From assembly GCA_026386835.1 (NCBI GenBank), contig JAPLMV010000091.1, positions 1 to 9,943 on the forward strand: DNA of 9,943 bases, read 5' to 3'. The notes under the pieces were generated by a model. It made no database searches and had not been told where the DNA came from. It was given only the letters and a program-made list of their open reading frames with translations. Of this stretch, positions 1 to 5,660 are shown in pieces. The stretch comes from Planctomycetota bacterium. Its GTDB lineage: Bacteria; Planctomycetota; Phycisphaerae; Sedimentisphaerales; Anaerobacaceae. The first letter of the stretch is position 1, and every line of letters begins with the position of its first letter. The translations under genes were made by a program, and so were the position numbers.

Positions 1-48
1 GTAAAGCTTTTGCAGTTCTTTTAAGGTGTGATGTGTTTTAACGTTCAT
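1..48 (-). CDS. N-terminal fragment of an unidentified minus-strand gene
   Basis: On the minus strand an ATG at 48-46 opens a frame of 16 codons (MNVKTHHTLKELQKLY) that continues past the left edge. A GGAGG Shine-Dalgarno motif (plus-strand cctcc at 54-58) lies 5 nt before the ATG, which is the main reason to believe it is a real start. The gene is divergent from coaD across about 230 bp. The visible residues are too few to assign a family. Confidence 0.6.
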   Translation of the reverse strand, partial: MNVKTHHTLKELQKLY

Positions 49-89
49 AATAGCCTCCATGTTAAAATATTATCAAATGACTACCATGA

Positions 90-118
90 ATTATATCGGC
101 TATTTGCCTATAAGCGCA
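90..118 (-). promoter_or_regulatory. possible promoter of the minus-strand gene
   Basis: Read on the minus strand, a perfect TATAAT sits at 95-90, about 40 nt before the ATG of the leftmost gene. The hexamer 17 bp further upstream (TGCGCT, 118-113) is a poor -35 match. The position fits a promoter but the call rests on the -10 alone. Confidence 0.3.
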
Positions 119-153
119 TTAATTAAATACAATTGGTATTACGCAATTCTTCC

Positions 154-181
154 AACTCAAAACTAAGAACTCAAAACTCTT
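154..181. repeat. heptameric tandem array (AACTCAA type)
   Basis: Four consecutive 7-bp units: AACTCAA (154-160), AACTAAG (161-167), AACTCAA (168-174) and AACTCTT (175-181). On the minus strand they read as AGTTNNN heptads, the same form as the units after coaD. An isolated TTACGCA at 139-145 matches a unit of the array at 5661-5695. The array lies between the divergent leftmost gene and coaD. Confidence 0.75.
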
Positions 182-220
182 TTGACGTGCACCCTAAATC
201 GAGAAACCACCAGATACAAA

Positions 221-248
221 TTGACCTGCAGGGCATCTTTGGTATAAT
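221..248 (+). promoter_or_regulatory. sigma-70 promoter of coaD
   Basis: TTGACC (221-226, 5/6 to consensus) and a perfect TATAAT (243-248) are separated by 16 bp. Transcription would start near 255, giving a leader of about 23 nt before the coaD ATG. The only ribosome-binding motif in that leader is a short GGGA at 267-270. Confidence 0.75.
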
Positions 249-277
249 TATTCCCTAAAGTAGCATGGGACCTGAAA

Positions 278-766
278 ATGAAAAAAAACTTTGTAAGAGC
301 GGTTTTCCCCGGTTCGTTTGACCCTATTACTAACGGCCATCTCGACGTTGTCAGCCGCGGAGTAAAACTCTTTGACGAGCTTATTATTGCGGTCGGCAGA
401 AGCCCCATTAAAGAGCCTCTGTTTACGCCGCAGGAACGCGTGGATATTATTGCTGAGCTTATTAAGGATATGCCGCGGGTTTCCGTTGAAAGCTTTGAAG
501 GCCTGACAGTGAAATATGTAAAGCAGCGAAAGGCCGATGTAATCCTTCGCGGCCTGAGAAGTCTAACCGATGTCCAGTATGAATTCCAGCTTGCCATGAC
601 AAACCGCTCTGTTGCTGGCGTTGAAACAGTTTTTATTATGACAAGTGAGCAGTATGGGTTTACAAGCTCAACGTTGATTCGTGAGGTGGCATCTCTGGGC
701 GGCGACATATCGAGGCTTGTCCCGAAAATTGTCTACGCCCGCATCCAGCAGAAGCTGAAGAAGTAG
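278..766 (+). CDS. coaD: phosphopantetheine adenylyltransferase
   Basis: Cytoplasmic enzyme that transfers AMP from ATP to 4'-phosphopantetheine, giving dephospho-CoA in the penultimate step of CoA synthesis. The 162-residue length is normal for bacterial CoaD. The nucleotidyltransferase signature runs from about residue 9, with PGSFDP at 11-16 and the TNGH version of the (H/T)xGH motif at 18-21. The substrate-binding RGLR is at 91-94, followed by EFQLAMTNR at 102-110. The C-terminal SSTLIRE segment (130-136) completes the ATP site. The ATG at 278 gives the expected N-terminus and lies just below a good sigma-70 promoter. A 61-bp gap holding heptameric repeats separates it from the queD-like gene, so co-transcription is possible. 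No residue looks abnormal. Confidence 0.97.
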   Translation: MKKNFVRAVFPGSFDPITNGHLDVVSRGVKLFDELIIAVGRSPIKEPLFTPQERVDIIAELIKDMPRVSVESFEGLTVKYVKQRKADVILRGLRSLTDVQYEFQLAMTNRSVAGVETVFIMTSEQYGFTSSTLIREVASLGGDISRLVPKIVYARIQQKLKK

Positions 767-801
767 GGAGTTCGTAGTTCATAGAAAGAGAAAGTAGAAA
801 A
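767..801. repeat. short heptameric repeat after coaD (GTAGTTC type)
   Basis: Directly after the coaD stop codon, 7-bp units can be laid out as GGAGTTC (767-773), GTAGTTC (774-780) and ATAGAAA (781-787), then degenerate A/G-rich units ending in TAGAAAA (795-801). TAG triplets at 764, 775, 782 and 795 fall in more than one frame. The AGTT core is shared with the array at 154-181 read on the other strand. This is the weakest of the five arrays. Confidence 0.5.
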
Positions 802-827
802 GTTCTTGGTTTACAGTTAATTCAAGT

Positions 828-1193
828 ATGTTTACTGTTACCGTTGAAACTAACTTTACCGCTTCGCACCAGTTGACCTTTCCCGACGGCTCGAAGGAGC
901 CAATTCACAGGCATAACTGGCTGGTCATCGCTGATGTCAGCAGATACACACTCGAAAAAATGGAACTTGTCATTGACTTTCATCGGTTAAAGTCATTGCT
1001 CGATGGTATTGTTGCCGAACTTGTCGATACGGCGATGGAAAAAAATGATTATTTTCGACAAAATGGTTCGTCGGCTGAAATGCTGGCAAGATATATATAT
1101 GAAAAACTCCAGCCGCAACTGCCTGTGGAGGTCAGGCTTGAGGCGGTCAAAGTGGCTGAACAGCCGGGATGCTGGGCAAAATTTACCAAATAA
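828..1193 (+). CDS. 6-pyruvoyl-tetrahydropterin synthase / QueD family protein with altered active site
   Basis: A 121-residue COG0720-family protein; relatives act on dihydroneopterin triphosphate in queuosine, biopterin or folate pathways. The zinc triad is clear: H14 in TASHQL, and H27 and H29 in HRHN, where the family usually has HGHN. VIDFHRLKSLL at 48-58 is the conserved helix, and E111 in AEQPGCWA matches the substrate-binding Glu. Two catalytic positions differ. The Cys expected four residues before the first His of HxH is absent, and the Asp-His pair usually read as LDH is VDT (66-68). A glutamate, E24, lies three residues before H27, which recalls the Glu-bearing PTPS-III subgroup. 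QueD proper is therefore uncertain and a folate-related or other activity is possible. No Shine-Dalgarno is seen, and the start follows the family's N-terminus. Confidence 0.8.
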   Translation: MFTVTVETNFTASHQLTFPDGSKEPIHRHNWLVIADVSRYTLEKMELVIDFHRLKSLLDGIVAELVDTAMEKNDYFRQNGSSAEMLARYIYEKLQPQLPVEVRLEAVKVAEQPGCWAKFTK

Positions 1194-1281
1194 ACAAACA
1201 ATTGCACTCCAGCACAGGGCTGAATTTGACGATACTTTTGGGGTTGTCGAGTTAAACATTATACGCTGCCTTCCAAAATTT

Positions 1282-1290
1282 TGATATAAT
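1282..1290 (+). promoter_or_regulatory. extended -10 promoter of mcsA-mcsB
   Basis: TGATATAAT matches the extended -10 form TGnTATAAT, with TATAAT at 1285-1290. No good -35 is found at the right distance, as expected for extended -10 promoters. Transcription would begin near 1297, only about 14 nt before the mcsA ATG, and the leader carries a GAGG ribosome-binding site at about 1300-1303. No CtsR-type direct repeat is visible around it. Confidence 0.55.
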
Positions 1291-1310
1291 GCCTGTAGTG
1301 AGGTAATGAT

Positions 1311-1808
1311 ATGCAGTGTCAGATTTGTAACAGCAATGAAGCGACTATTCACTTGACGGAAATCTCCGACGGCGTGCGGTCTGAGATGCACCTTTGTGAA
1401 TCCTGCGCCGCCGAACAGGGAATAGCAATAAAAAGTCAGATACCGCTCAATGAACTGCTCAGCAACCTGCTTGCCGTTCAGCCCGGCGATGATGAGATGC
1501 TCGACCCTTCGAAGAAGGAAACCGTTTGTCCGCATTGCGGTTTCACGCTCGACCAGTTCCGTAAAGAGGCGGTTCTCGGCTGTCCAAAGGACTACGAAGT
1601 CTTCGAGAAGTCGCTTTTGCCGCTCATCGAAAAAGCTCATGACGGCCACACATCACACTGCGGCAAGATACCGACAAAAGTGCCAACCGACACTAAAAGG
1701 CAAATAGAAATTACCGGCCTGCGCCAGCAGCTCGACGCTGCCGTTTTGGCTGAGCAATACGAACGCGCAGCAGAACTGAGAGACAAAATAGAGAATTTGA
1801 AAAAATAG
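1311..1808 (+). CDS. mcsA: McsA-like zinc-finger/UVR-motif activator of protein-arginine kinase
   Basis: A 165-residue protein with the McsA layout. The N-terminal zinc site is C3xxC6 with C29xxC32. The second cysteine region is C73xxC76 and C91, followed by the conserved HxGKxP-like segment near 113-121 (HTSHCGKIP). A charged helical UVR motif fills about 130-164. In Bacillus McsA binds and activates the McsB kinase. The immediate downstream position of mcsB supports the same role here. One departure is visible: where McsA normally has CxxC in the second finger's last pair, this protein reads C91-P-K-D94, so an Asp replaces a Cys. C117 lies nearby and might compensate. The start is supported by GAGG 7 nt upstream and an extended -10 promoter. 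Confidence 0.88.
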   Translation: MQCQICNSNEATIHLTEISDGVRSEMHLCESCAAEQGIAIKSQIPLNELLSNLLAVQPGDDEMLDPSKKETVCPHCGFTLDQFRKEAVLGCPKDYEVFEKSLLPLIEKAHDGHTSHCGKIPTKVPTDTKRQIEITGLRQQLDAAVLAEQYERAAELRDKIENLKK

Positions 1809-1840
1809 CGGATAGCGGATAGGGTATAGCGTATACATTA
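1806..1840. repeat. heptameric tandem array spanning the mcsA-mcsB junction (TAGCGGA type)
   Basis: Five perfect-phase 7-bp units run from the first base of the mcsA stop codon to the first base of the mcsB start codon: TAGCGGA twice, then TAGGGTA, TAGCGTA and a decayed TACATTA. TAG occurs at 1806, 1813, 1820 and 1827. Because 7 is not a multiple of 3, these stops occupy all three frames. The 10-mer AAAAATAGCG at 1801-1810 recurs at the dnaK end (5098-5107). The array takes the place where the mcsB ribosome-binding site would be. Confidence 0.85.
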
Positions 1841-2964
1841 TGAAACTAACAGACATCAGCAGCAATATCAACGAATGGTTCAATGGCACAGGCCCATTGG
1901 CTGATATAGTTATATCCTCACGCATACGTCTTGCAAGGAACCTGGCCGGCTATAAATTTCTGAGCCGCTGTTCGAACGCCGAAAAAACTGAGATACTCGG
2001 AAAATTAAAAGACACGTTGATGATGATGAGCCTCGGTGACCGCGTTTTTTACATCAGTATCGACAAGGCCCCGCCACTCGACAGGAACTGCCTTGTCGAA
2101 AGACACCTTATCAGCCGCCATCACGCCTTCGGCAAAGGTCCCAGGGGTGCTGTTATCGCAGAACGTGAATCCTTTACAGCCATGATTAATGAAGAAGACC
2201 ATCTGCGTCTTCAGGTCCTAAGGGGCGGCCTGCAATTATCCGCATGTGCCGAGCACATAAACCGAATCGACGATATGCTCGAGGAAAAAGTCGATTATGC
2301 CTTCAGCCCAAGATATGGTTATCTCACTGCCTGTCCAACTAATGTCGGCACAGGCATAAGAGTTTCGGTAATGCTCCATCTGCCCGCGCTTAAAATGACT
2401 AATCAGACAGAGAAATTTTTTAATGCTGCAAGAGCCATGAATCTGGCCGTGCGAGGACTGTTCGGCGAGGGAACCGATGCGGCAGGGGATTTCTATCAGC
2501 TCTCAAATCAGGTGACTCTCGGTATTTGCGAGGCAGAAATTATTCAACAGCTTGAAAAAACTATCATCCCTGAAATAGTCGAATATGAAAACCAGGCACG
2601 CCGCCACCTTCTCGCAAAGAATACAGATATTCTCGACGACAAAGTTTCACGTGCCATGGCATTGTTGAAAAATGCCCACCTGATAAGTTCGCAGGAGGCG
2701 CTGTTTTTGCTCAGTCATCTGAGGCTCGGTGTCAATATGCACGACAGAATGGGTGCTTCGACACCTGCAATAGAACAATTGTGCAAACTTACCGACACCG
2801 CAAACAAAACAGGATGTCTTTCCATCAGTACCATCAATCGCCTCTTTATGCTCACGCTGCCGGCGCATCTCCAGATAAATTACGGAAAAGAGCTTGACCC
2901 CACGCATCGCGATGCCCTTCGCGCACAAATCATCCGCCAGACATTAAACCAGGAAAGTTCATAA
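1840..2964 (+). CDS. mcsB: protein-arginine kinase McsB
   Basis: A 374-residue phosphagen-kinase-fold enzyme that phosphorylates arginine side chains of proteins; in Bacillus these are degradation marks for ClpCP. Visible motifs in order are SSRIRLARN (26-34), NEEDHLR (117-123) with the catalytic acidic loop, CPTNVGTGIRVS (165-176) for nucleotide binding, RGLFGEGT (205-212) and the C-terminal RDALRA (357-362). The last matches the RDxxRA phospho-arginine-binding motif that distinguishes McsB from creatine and arginine kinases. Length is slightly over the usual 350-365. The ATG has no clear Shine-Dalgarno because the spacer is filled by the 7-bp repeat, so translation may depend on coupling to mcsA. 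No clpC or ctsR is nearby; dnaK follows after 200 bp. Confidence 0.95.
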   Translation: MKLTDISSNINEWFNGTGPLADIVISSRIRLARNLAGYKFLSRCSNAEKTEILGKLKDTLMMMSLGDRVFYISIDKAPPLDRNCLVERHLISRHHAFGKGPRGAVIAERESFTAMINEEDHLRLQVLRGGLQLSACAEHINRIDDMLEEKVDYAFSPRYGYLTACPTNVGTGIRVSVMLHLPALKMTNQTEKFFNAARAMNLAVRGLFGEGTDAAGDFYQLSNQVTLGICEAEIIQQLEKTIIPEIVEYENQARRHLLAKNTDILDDKVSRAMALLKNAHLISSQEALFLLSHLRLGVNMHDRMGASTPAIEQLCKLTDTANKTGCLSISTINRLFMLTLPAHLQINYGKELDPTHRDALRAQIIRQTLNQESS

Positions 2965-2988
2965 CCTGGTAGCCCTGCCAAAATGGCA
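2948..2988 (+). terminator. two small inverted repeats at the end of mcsB
   Basis: ACCAGG (2948-2953) and CCTGGT (2965-2970) form a 6-bp stem across the mcsB stop codon. TGCCA-AAA-TGGCA (2976-2988) forms a second 5-bp stem. Neither is followed by a clean T run, so a rho-independent terminator is only a weak possibility. Confidence 0.25.
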
Positions 2989-3001
2989 CTATTGGTCGGT
3001 G

Positions 3002-3029
3002 TTTTCAAATATGCAACCCCGGCTATAAT
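3002..3029 (+). promoter_or_regulatory. possible sigma-70 promoter upstream of dnaK
   Basis: TTTTCA (3002-3007, 4/6) and a perfect TATAAT (3024-3029) are 16 bp apart. It would give a leader of about 130 nt that contains the whole sigma-54 element, so it could supply basal dnaK expression. The -35 is mediocre. Confidence 0.4.
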
Positions 3030-3087
3030 AACTTAACTCCTTACCAAAAAAGAACTTAAGTTTTACAACGAAGCGATTGCCGGCAAC

Positions 3088-3103
3088 TGGCACGGGGTTT
3101 GCA
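3088..3103 (+). promoter_or_regulatory. sigma-54 (RpoN) -24/-12 promoter of dnaK
   Basis: TGGCACG (3088-3094), four bases, then TTGCA (3099-3103) matches the sigma-54 consensus TGGCACG-N4-TTGCW at every specified base. The invariant GG (3089-3090) and GC (3101-3102) are 10 bp apart, as required. The start point would be near 3114, giving a leader of about 50 nt before the dnaK ATG at 3165. Sigma-54 promoters need an activator ATPase; the palindrome at 3053-3062 is too close to be a typical enhancer. No CIRCE element (GAGTGCTAA-type arms) was seen in the 200 bp before dnaK. Confidence 0.7.
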
Positions 3104-3164
3104 CATTACGACTTTTGGATACTTTACATGCTGACAAAAGTATAAAAACGAAAGGAAATTACTT

Positions 3165-5099
3165 ATGGCAACTAATAAGATTATTGGAATAGATTTAGGA
3201 ACGACAAACTCAGTGGTTTCGGTGATGGAAGGTTCATCCCCGAAGGTGCTGATTAACTCTTCCGGCTCCCGACTGACTCCTTCGGTTGTCGGCTTTACCG
3301 ATAAGGGCGAACGGCTTGTCGGACAGATAGCAAAACACCAGCAGGTCACCAATCCTGAAAACACGGTGTTCTCAATAAAGCGTTTTATGGGAAGACGCCA
3401 TAATGAAGTCGCATCAGAGGAAAAAATTGTCCCCTATAAAATTACAGGCGGCTCCGAAGAGCTCGTCAAGGTCAATATCCGCGGCAAGGAATTCACTCCG
3501 CCTGAAATCTCGGCCATGATTCTGCAGGATTTAAAAAAAACCGCTGAAGATTACCTCGGTGAAAAGGTCACAAGCGCCGTTATAACCGTCCCCGCATACT
3601 TTAACGATGCACAGCGACAGGCTACCAAAGACGCCGGCACAATCGCAGGCCTTAAGGTTGAGAGAATAATCAATGAGCCCACCGCGGCGGCACTTGCTTA
3701 CGGCGTTGAAAAGAAACGAAACGAAAAGGTAGCCATCTTCGATTTCGGCGGCGGAACTTTTGATATATCCGTCCTCGATATCGGCGACAACGTCTTTGAG
3801 GTTCTAAGCACCAACGGCGATACGCACTTAGGCGGCGATGACCTCGATGCGGTACTGATTAATCACCTCGCTGACGAGTTCAAAAAGAAAGAGGGCATCG
3901 ACCTTCGCAAAGACCCGATGGCGCATCAGCGGCTCAAGGAAGCTGCGGAAAAGGCAAAATGCGAACTTAGCACACAGGTTGAAACCACTGTCAACCTGCC
4001 GTTCATAACGGCTGACGCTTCGGGACCAAAACACCTGCAGCTTAACATCACCAGAAGCAAATTCGAAGCGCTTTGCGAACCTGTTTTCGATCGCCTCAAA
4101 AACCCCTGCCACAGGGCTATGGAAGATGCAAAGCTTGACCCCAAAGACATCGCAGAGGTTCTGCTTGTCGGCGGCTCTACAAGGATTCCTATCGTCCAGC
4201 AGATTGTAAAAGACATATTCAAAAAAGAACCGAACAAAAGTCTTAACCCCGATGAAGTCGTTGCCATCGGCGCCGCAGTTCAGGGAGCCGTCCTCGCAGG
4301 CGATGCCGGCGTCAAAGACATTTTGCTGCTCGACGTAACGCCGCTGTCACTTGGTATTGAGACACTGGGCGGGGTTATGACAAAGCTCATCGACCGTAAC
4401 ACCACAATTCCTACCAGTAAAAAGGAAGTTTTCTCGACAGCCTCCGATGGCCAGACAACAGTTGACATTCACATCATGCAGGGAGAAAGGGAATTTGCAG
4501 CCGACAACCGCACGCTCGGAAGATTCCAGTTGTCGGGCCTTCCGCCTGCACCTCGCGGAGTCCCCCAGATTGAGGTTGCATTTGATATTGATGCCAACGG
4601 CATTTTGAACGTCTTGGCAAAAGACCTCGGCACAGGCAAGCTGCAGTCCATCGTCATTAAATCCAGTTCAGGCCTCAATGACGAGGAGGTTAAGAAAATG
4701 ACAAAGGATGCGGAAGCACATGCCGCTGAGGATAAAAAGAAACGCGAGGTTGTTGACCTCAAGAATAATGCAGACCAGCTTGTCTACTCAACCGAAAAAA
4801 TGCTCAAAGAGCACGGCGACAAAGTCCCTGCCCAAACCCGCAGCAATATCGAAAATGCGATGAACGGCCTCAAGGAAGCCGTCAAGGGCGACAGCGCCGA
4901 TGCGATAAAAAAGGCTATGGATAATCTCGGCTCTGCCAGCCAGGAACTTGGCAAGACACTTTACGAAGAAGCCGCCAAAAAGCGAGGCCCATCAGCACAG
5001 ACCGACGACCAGCAGAAACCAGCCGAGGAAGGCGATGTTCACAGAAAAGCAGCTGGCGACGATGTAATCGATGCTGAGTTTGAGGCAAAAGATAAGTAA
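3165..5099 (+). CDS. dnaK: chaperone protein DnaK (Hsp70)
   Basis: A 644-residue Hsp70, normal length, acting with DnaJ and GrpE in ATP-driven folding of cytoplasmic proteins. The nucleotide-binding domain covers about 1-385. It contains the phosphate loop GIDLGTTNS (8-16), VPAYFNDAQRQATKDAG, NEPTAAALAYG, the second phosphate loop DFGGGTFDIS and LVGGSTRIP. The interdomain linker with DVTPLSLG begins at residue 390, followed by the substrate-binding beta domain and the helical lid. The tail ends DDVIDAEFEAKDK, close to the usual bacterial DnaK terminus. AAAGGAA at 3151-3157 is a good ribosome-binding site 8 nt before the ATG. No grpE or dnaJ is adjacent; the gene stands alone behind mcsB, with a sigma-54 element upstream and a 7-bp repeat array after the stop codon. 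Confidence 0.98.
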   Translation: MATNKIIGIDLGTTNSVVSVMEGSSPKVLINSSGSRLTPSVVGFTDKGERLVGQIAKHQQVTNPENTVFSIKRFMGRRHNEVASEEKIVPYKITGGSEELVKVNIRGKEFTPPEISAMILQDLKKTAEDYLGEKVTSAVITVPAYFNDAQRQATKDAGTIAGLKVERIINEPTAAALAYGVEKKRNEKVAIFDFGGGTFDISVLDIGDNVFEVLSTNGDTHLGGDDLDAVLINHLADEFKKKEGIDLRKDPMAHQRLKEAAEKAKCELSTQVETTVNLPFITADASGPKHLQLNITRSKFEALCEPVFDRLKNPCHRAMEDAKLDPKDIAEVLLVGGSTRIPIVQQIVKDIFKKEPNKSLNPDEVVAIGAAVQGAVLAGDAGVKDILLLDVTPLSLGIETLGGVMTKLIDRNTTIPTSKKEVFSTASDGQTTVDIHIMQGEREFAADNRTLGRFQLSGLPPAPRGVPQIEVAFDIDANGILNVLAKDLGTGKLQSIVIKSSSGLNDEEVKKMTKDAEAHAAEDKKKREVVDLKNNADQLVYSTEKMLKEHGDKVPAQTRSNIENAMNGLKEAVKGDSADAIKKAMDNLGSASQELGKTLYEEAAKKRGPSAQTDDQQKPAEEGDVHRKAAGDDVIDAEFEAKDK

Positions 5100-5102
5100 A
5101 AA

Positions 5103-5130
5103 TAGCGATTAGCGTTTAGTGTATAGTGGA
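5103..5130. repeat. heptameric tandem array after dnaK (TAGCGAT type)
   Basis: Four 7-bp units in perfect phase: TAGCGAT (5103-5109), TAGCGTT (5110-5116), TAGTGTA (5117-5123) and TAGTGGA (5124-5130). TAG recurs every 7 bp, giving stops in all three frames just after the dnaK TAA (5097-5099). It is clearly the same family as the array at 1806-1840 and shares the junction 10-mer AAAAATAGCG. No terminator hairpin is seen here. Confidence 0.8.
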
Positions 5131-5156
5131 CAGAACAACTGTGGATTTCGTACTTG

Positions 5157-5171
5157 TCCGCCGCAGGTGGA
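5157..5171. other. short hairpin TCCGCC-GCA-GGTGGA
   Basis: A 6-bp stem with one G-T wobble (5157-5162 with 5166-5171) and a 3-nt loop lies in the GC-richer patch between dnaK and the doubtful membrane ORF. A related GC-rich patch with CCCGCCGCAG occurs near 5379-5390. Neither is followed by T residues. They may be remnants of a dispersed palindromic element. Confidence 0.25.
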
Positions 5172-5185
5172 TTGCTGATTTGGCG

Positions 5186-5470
5186 ATGAAAGAAGAAATA
5201 TTTATTACGCTCATTGGGTTCACCGTTGTTACGATAGCATCTATATTAATCTATCTTGTTCTTAAATTAGTTCATATTAATCGTTGTATTATTTCGTTTC
5301 CGTTAGCTTCTTTGATTTGTTACTGTATCTTTTGTATGTGGGCACGAGAATGGGTACATAAAAAGCTCGTCGCAGTCTGCCCGCCGCAGCCGAGCAGGAC
5401 GCAGCCAAAAACCTACAACCATTACATCTTGCCCATTTTAATGGGCTTAACTCAAGTATGCTTTTTTTAA
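5186..5470 (+). CDS. doubtful small membrane protein, 94 residues
   Basis: Open frame with an ATG at 5186; the same frame also extends upstream to a GTG at 5126 inside the heptameric array, which is unlikely to be the start. From the ATG the product has two hydrophobic stretches, about residues 5-27 (FITLIGFTVVTIASILIYLVL) split as I-rich and V-rich segments, and about 33-50. They are separated by a basic HINR turn. The last 40 residues look non-coding in style, with proline, glutamine and threonine codons from the GC-rich patch. No Shine-Dalgarno motif, no recognised family and no operon partner are visible. It could be a real two-helix protein, a decayed gene or chance. Confidence 0.25.
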   Translation: MKEEIFITLIGFTVVTIASILIYLVLKLVHINRCIISFPLASLICYCIFCMWAREWVHKKLVAVCPPQPSRTQPKTYNHYILPILMGLTQVCFF

Positions 5471-5580
5471 CGACCGTGTCAAAAAGCTGACTTTTTTTGT
5501 AAAAAAGTGCAAAAAAGTGTTCATTTTTTGTAAAAAAGTGTTAAAAAATGCTCAATTCGCGCCAGTTTTTGTCACTTTTT
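5462..5580. repeat. phased A/T tracts, predicted bent DNA
   Basis: Runs of 5-7 A or T recur roughly once per helical turn: T7 at 5462-5468, A5 at 5481-5485, T7 at 5492-5498, A6 at 5501-5506 and 5511-5516, T6 at 5524-5529, A6 at 5532-5537 and 5543-5548, and T5 at 5566-5570 and 5576-5580. A 17-bp direct repeat (5493-5509 and 5524-5540) lies inside. ACTTTTTT (5490-5497) and AAAAAAGT (5501-5508) also form an inverted repeat. In-phase A-tracts are known to curve DNA. The region lies about 220-340 bp upstream of the tetR promoter. Confidence 0.55.
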
Positions 5581-5660
5581 GAAATCATCCTAACCCCTTT
5601 ACAGCAAAGGACTAAACGCAATTTAATTCCAAAATCTTGCCCATCTTACCAAATCTCAAC

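Noticed and set aside
993..1649. 218-codon open frame on the minus strand across the QueD-like and mcsA genes
   Set aside because: It is antisense to two well-supported genes, lacks a ribosome-binding site and recognisable motifs, and its residues mirror the codon structure of the real genes.
2965..3164. CIRCE/HrcA element before dnaK
   Set aside because: No pair of TTAGCACTC-like and GAGTGCTAA-like arms could be found in the leader.
3926..4267. Several minus-strand open frames within dnaK
   Set aside because: Common shadow frames opposite a long, codon-biased gene; no start signals or motifs.
5126..5185. GTG-initiated N-terminal extension of the small membrane ORF
   Set aside because: The GTG lies inside the heptameric array and the added residues are encoded by the repeat and a hairpin patch, so the ATG at 5186 is a better start if the gene is real.
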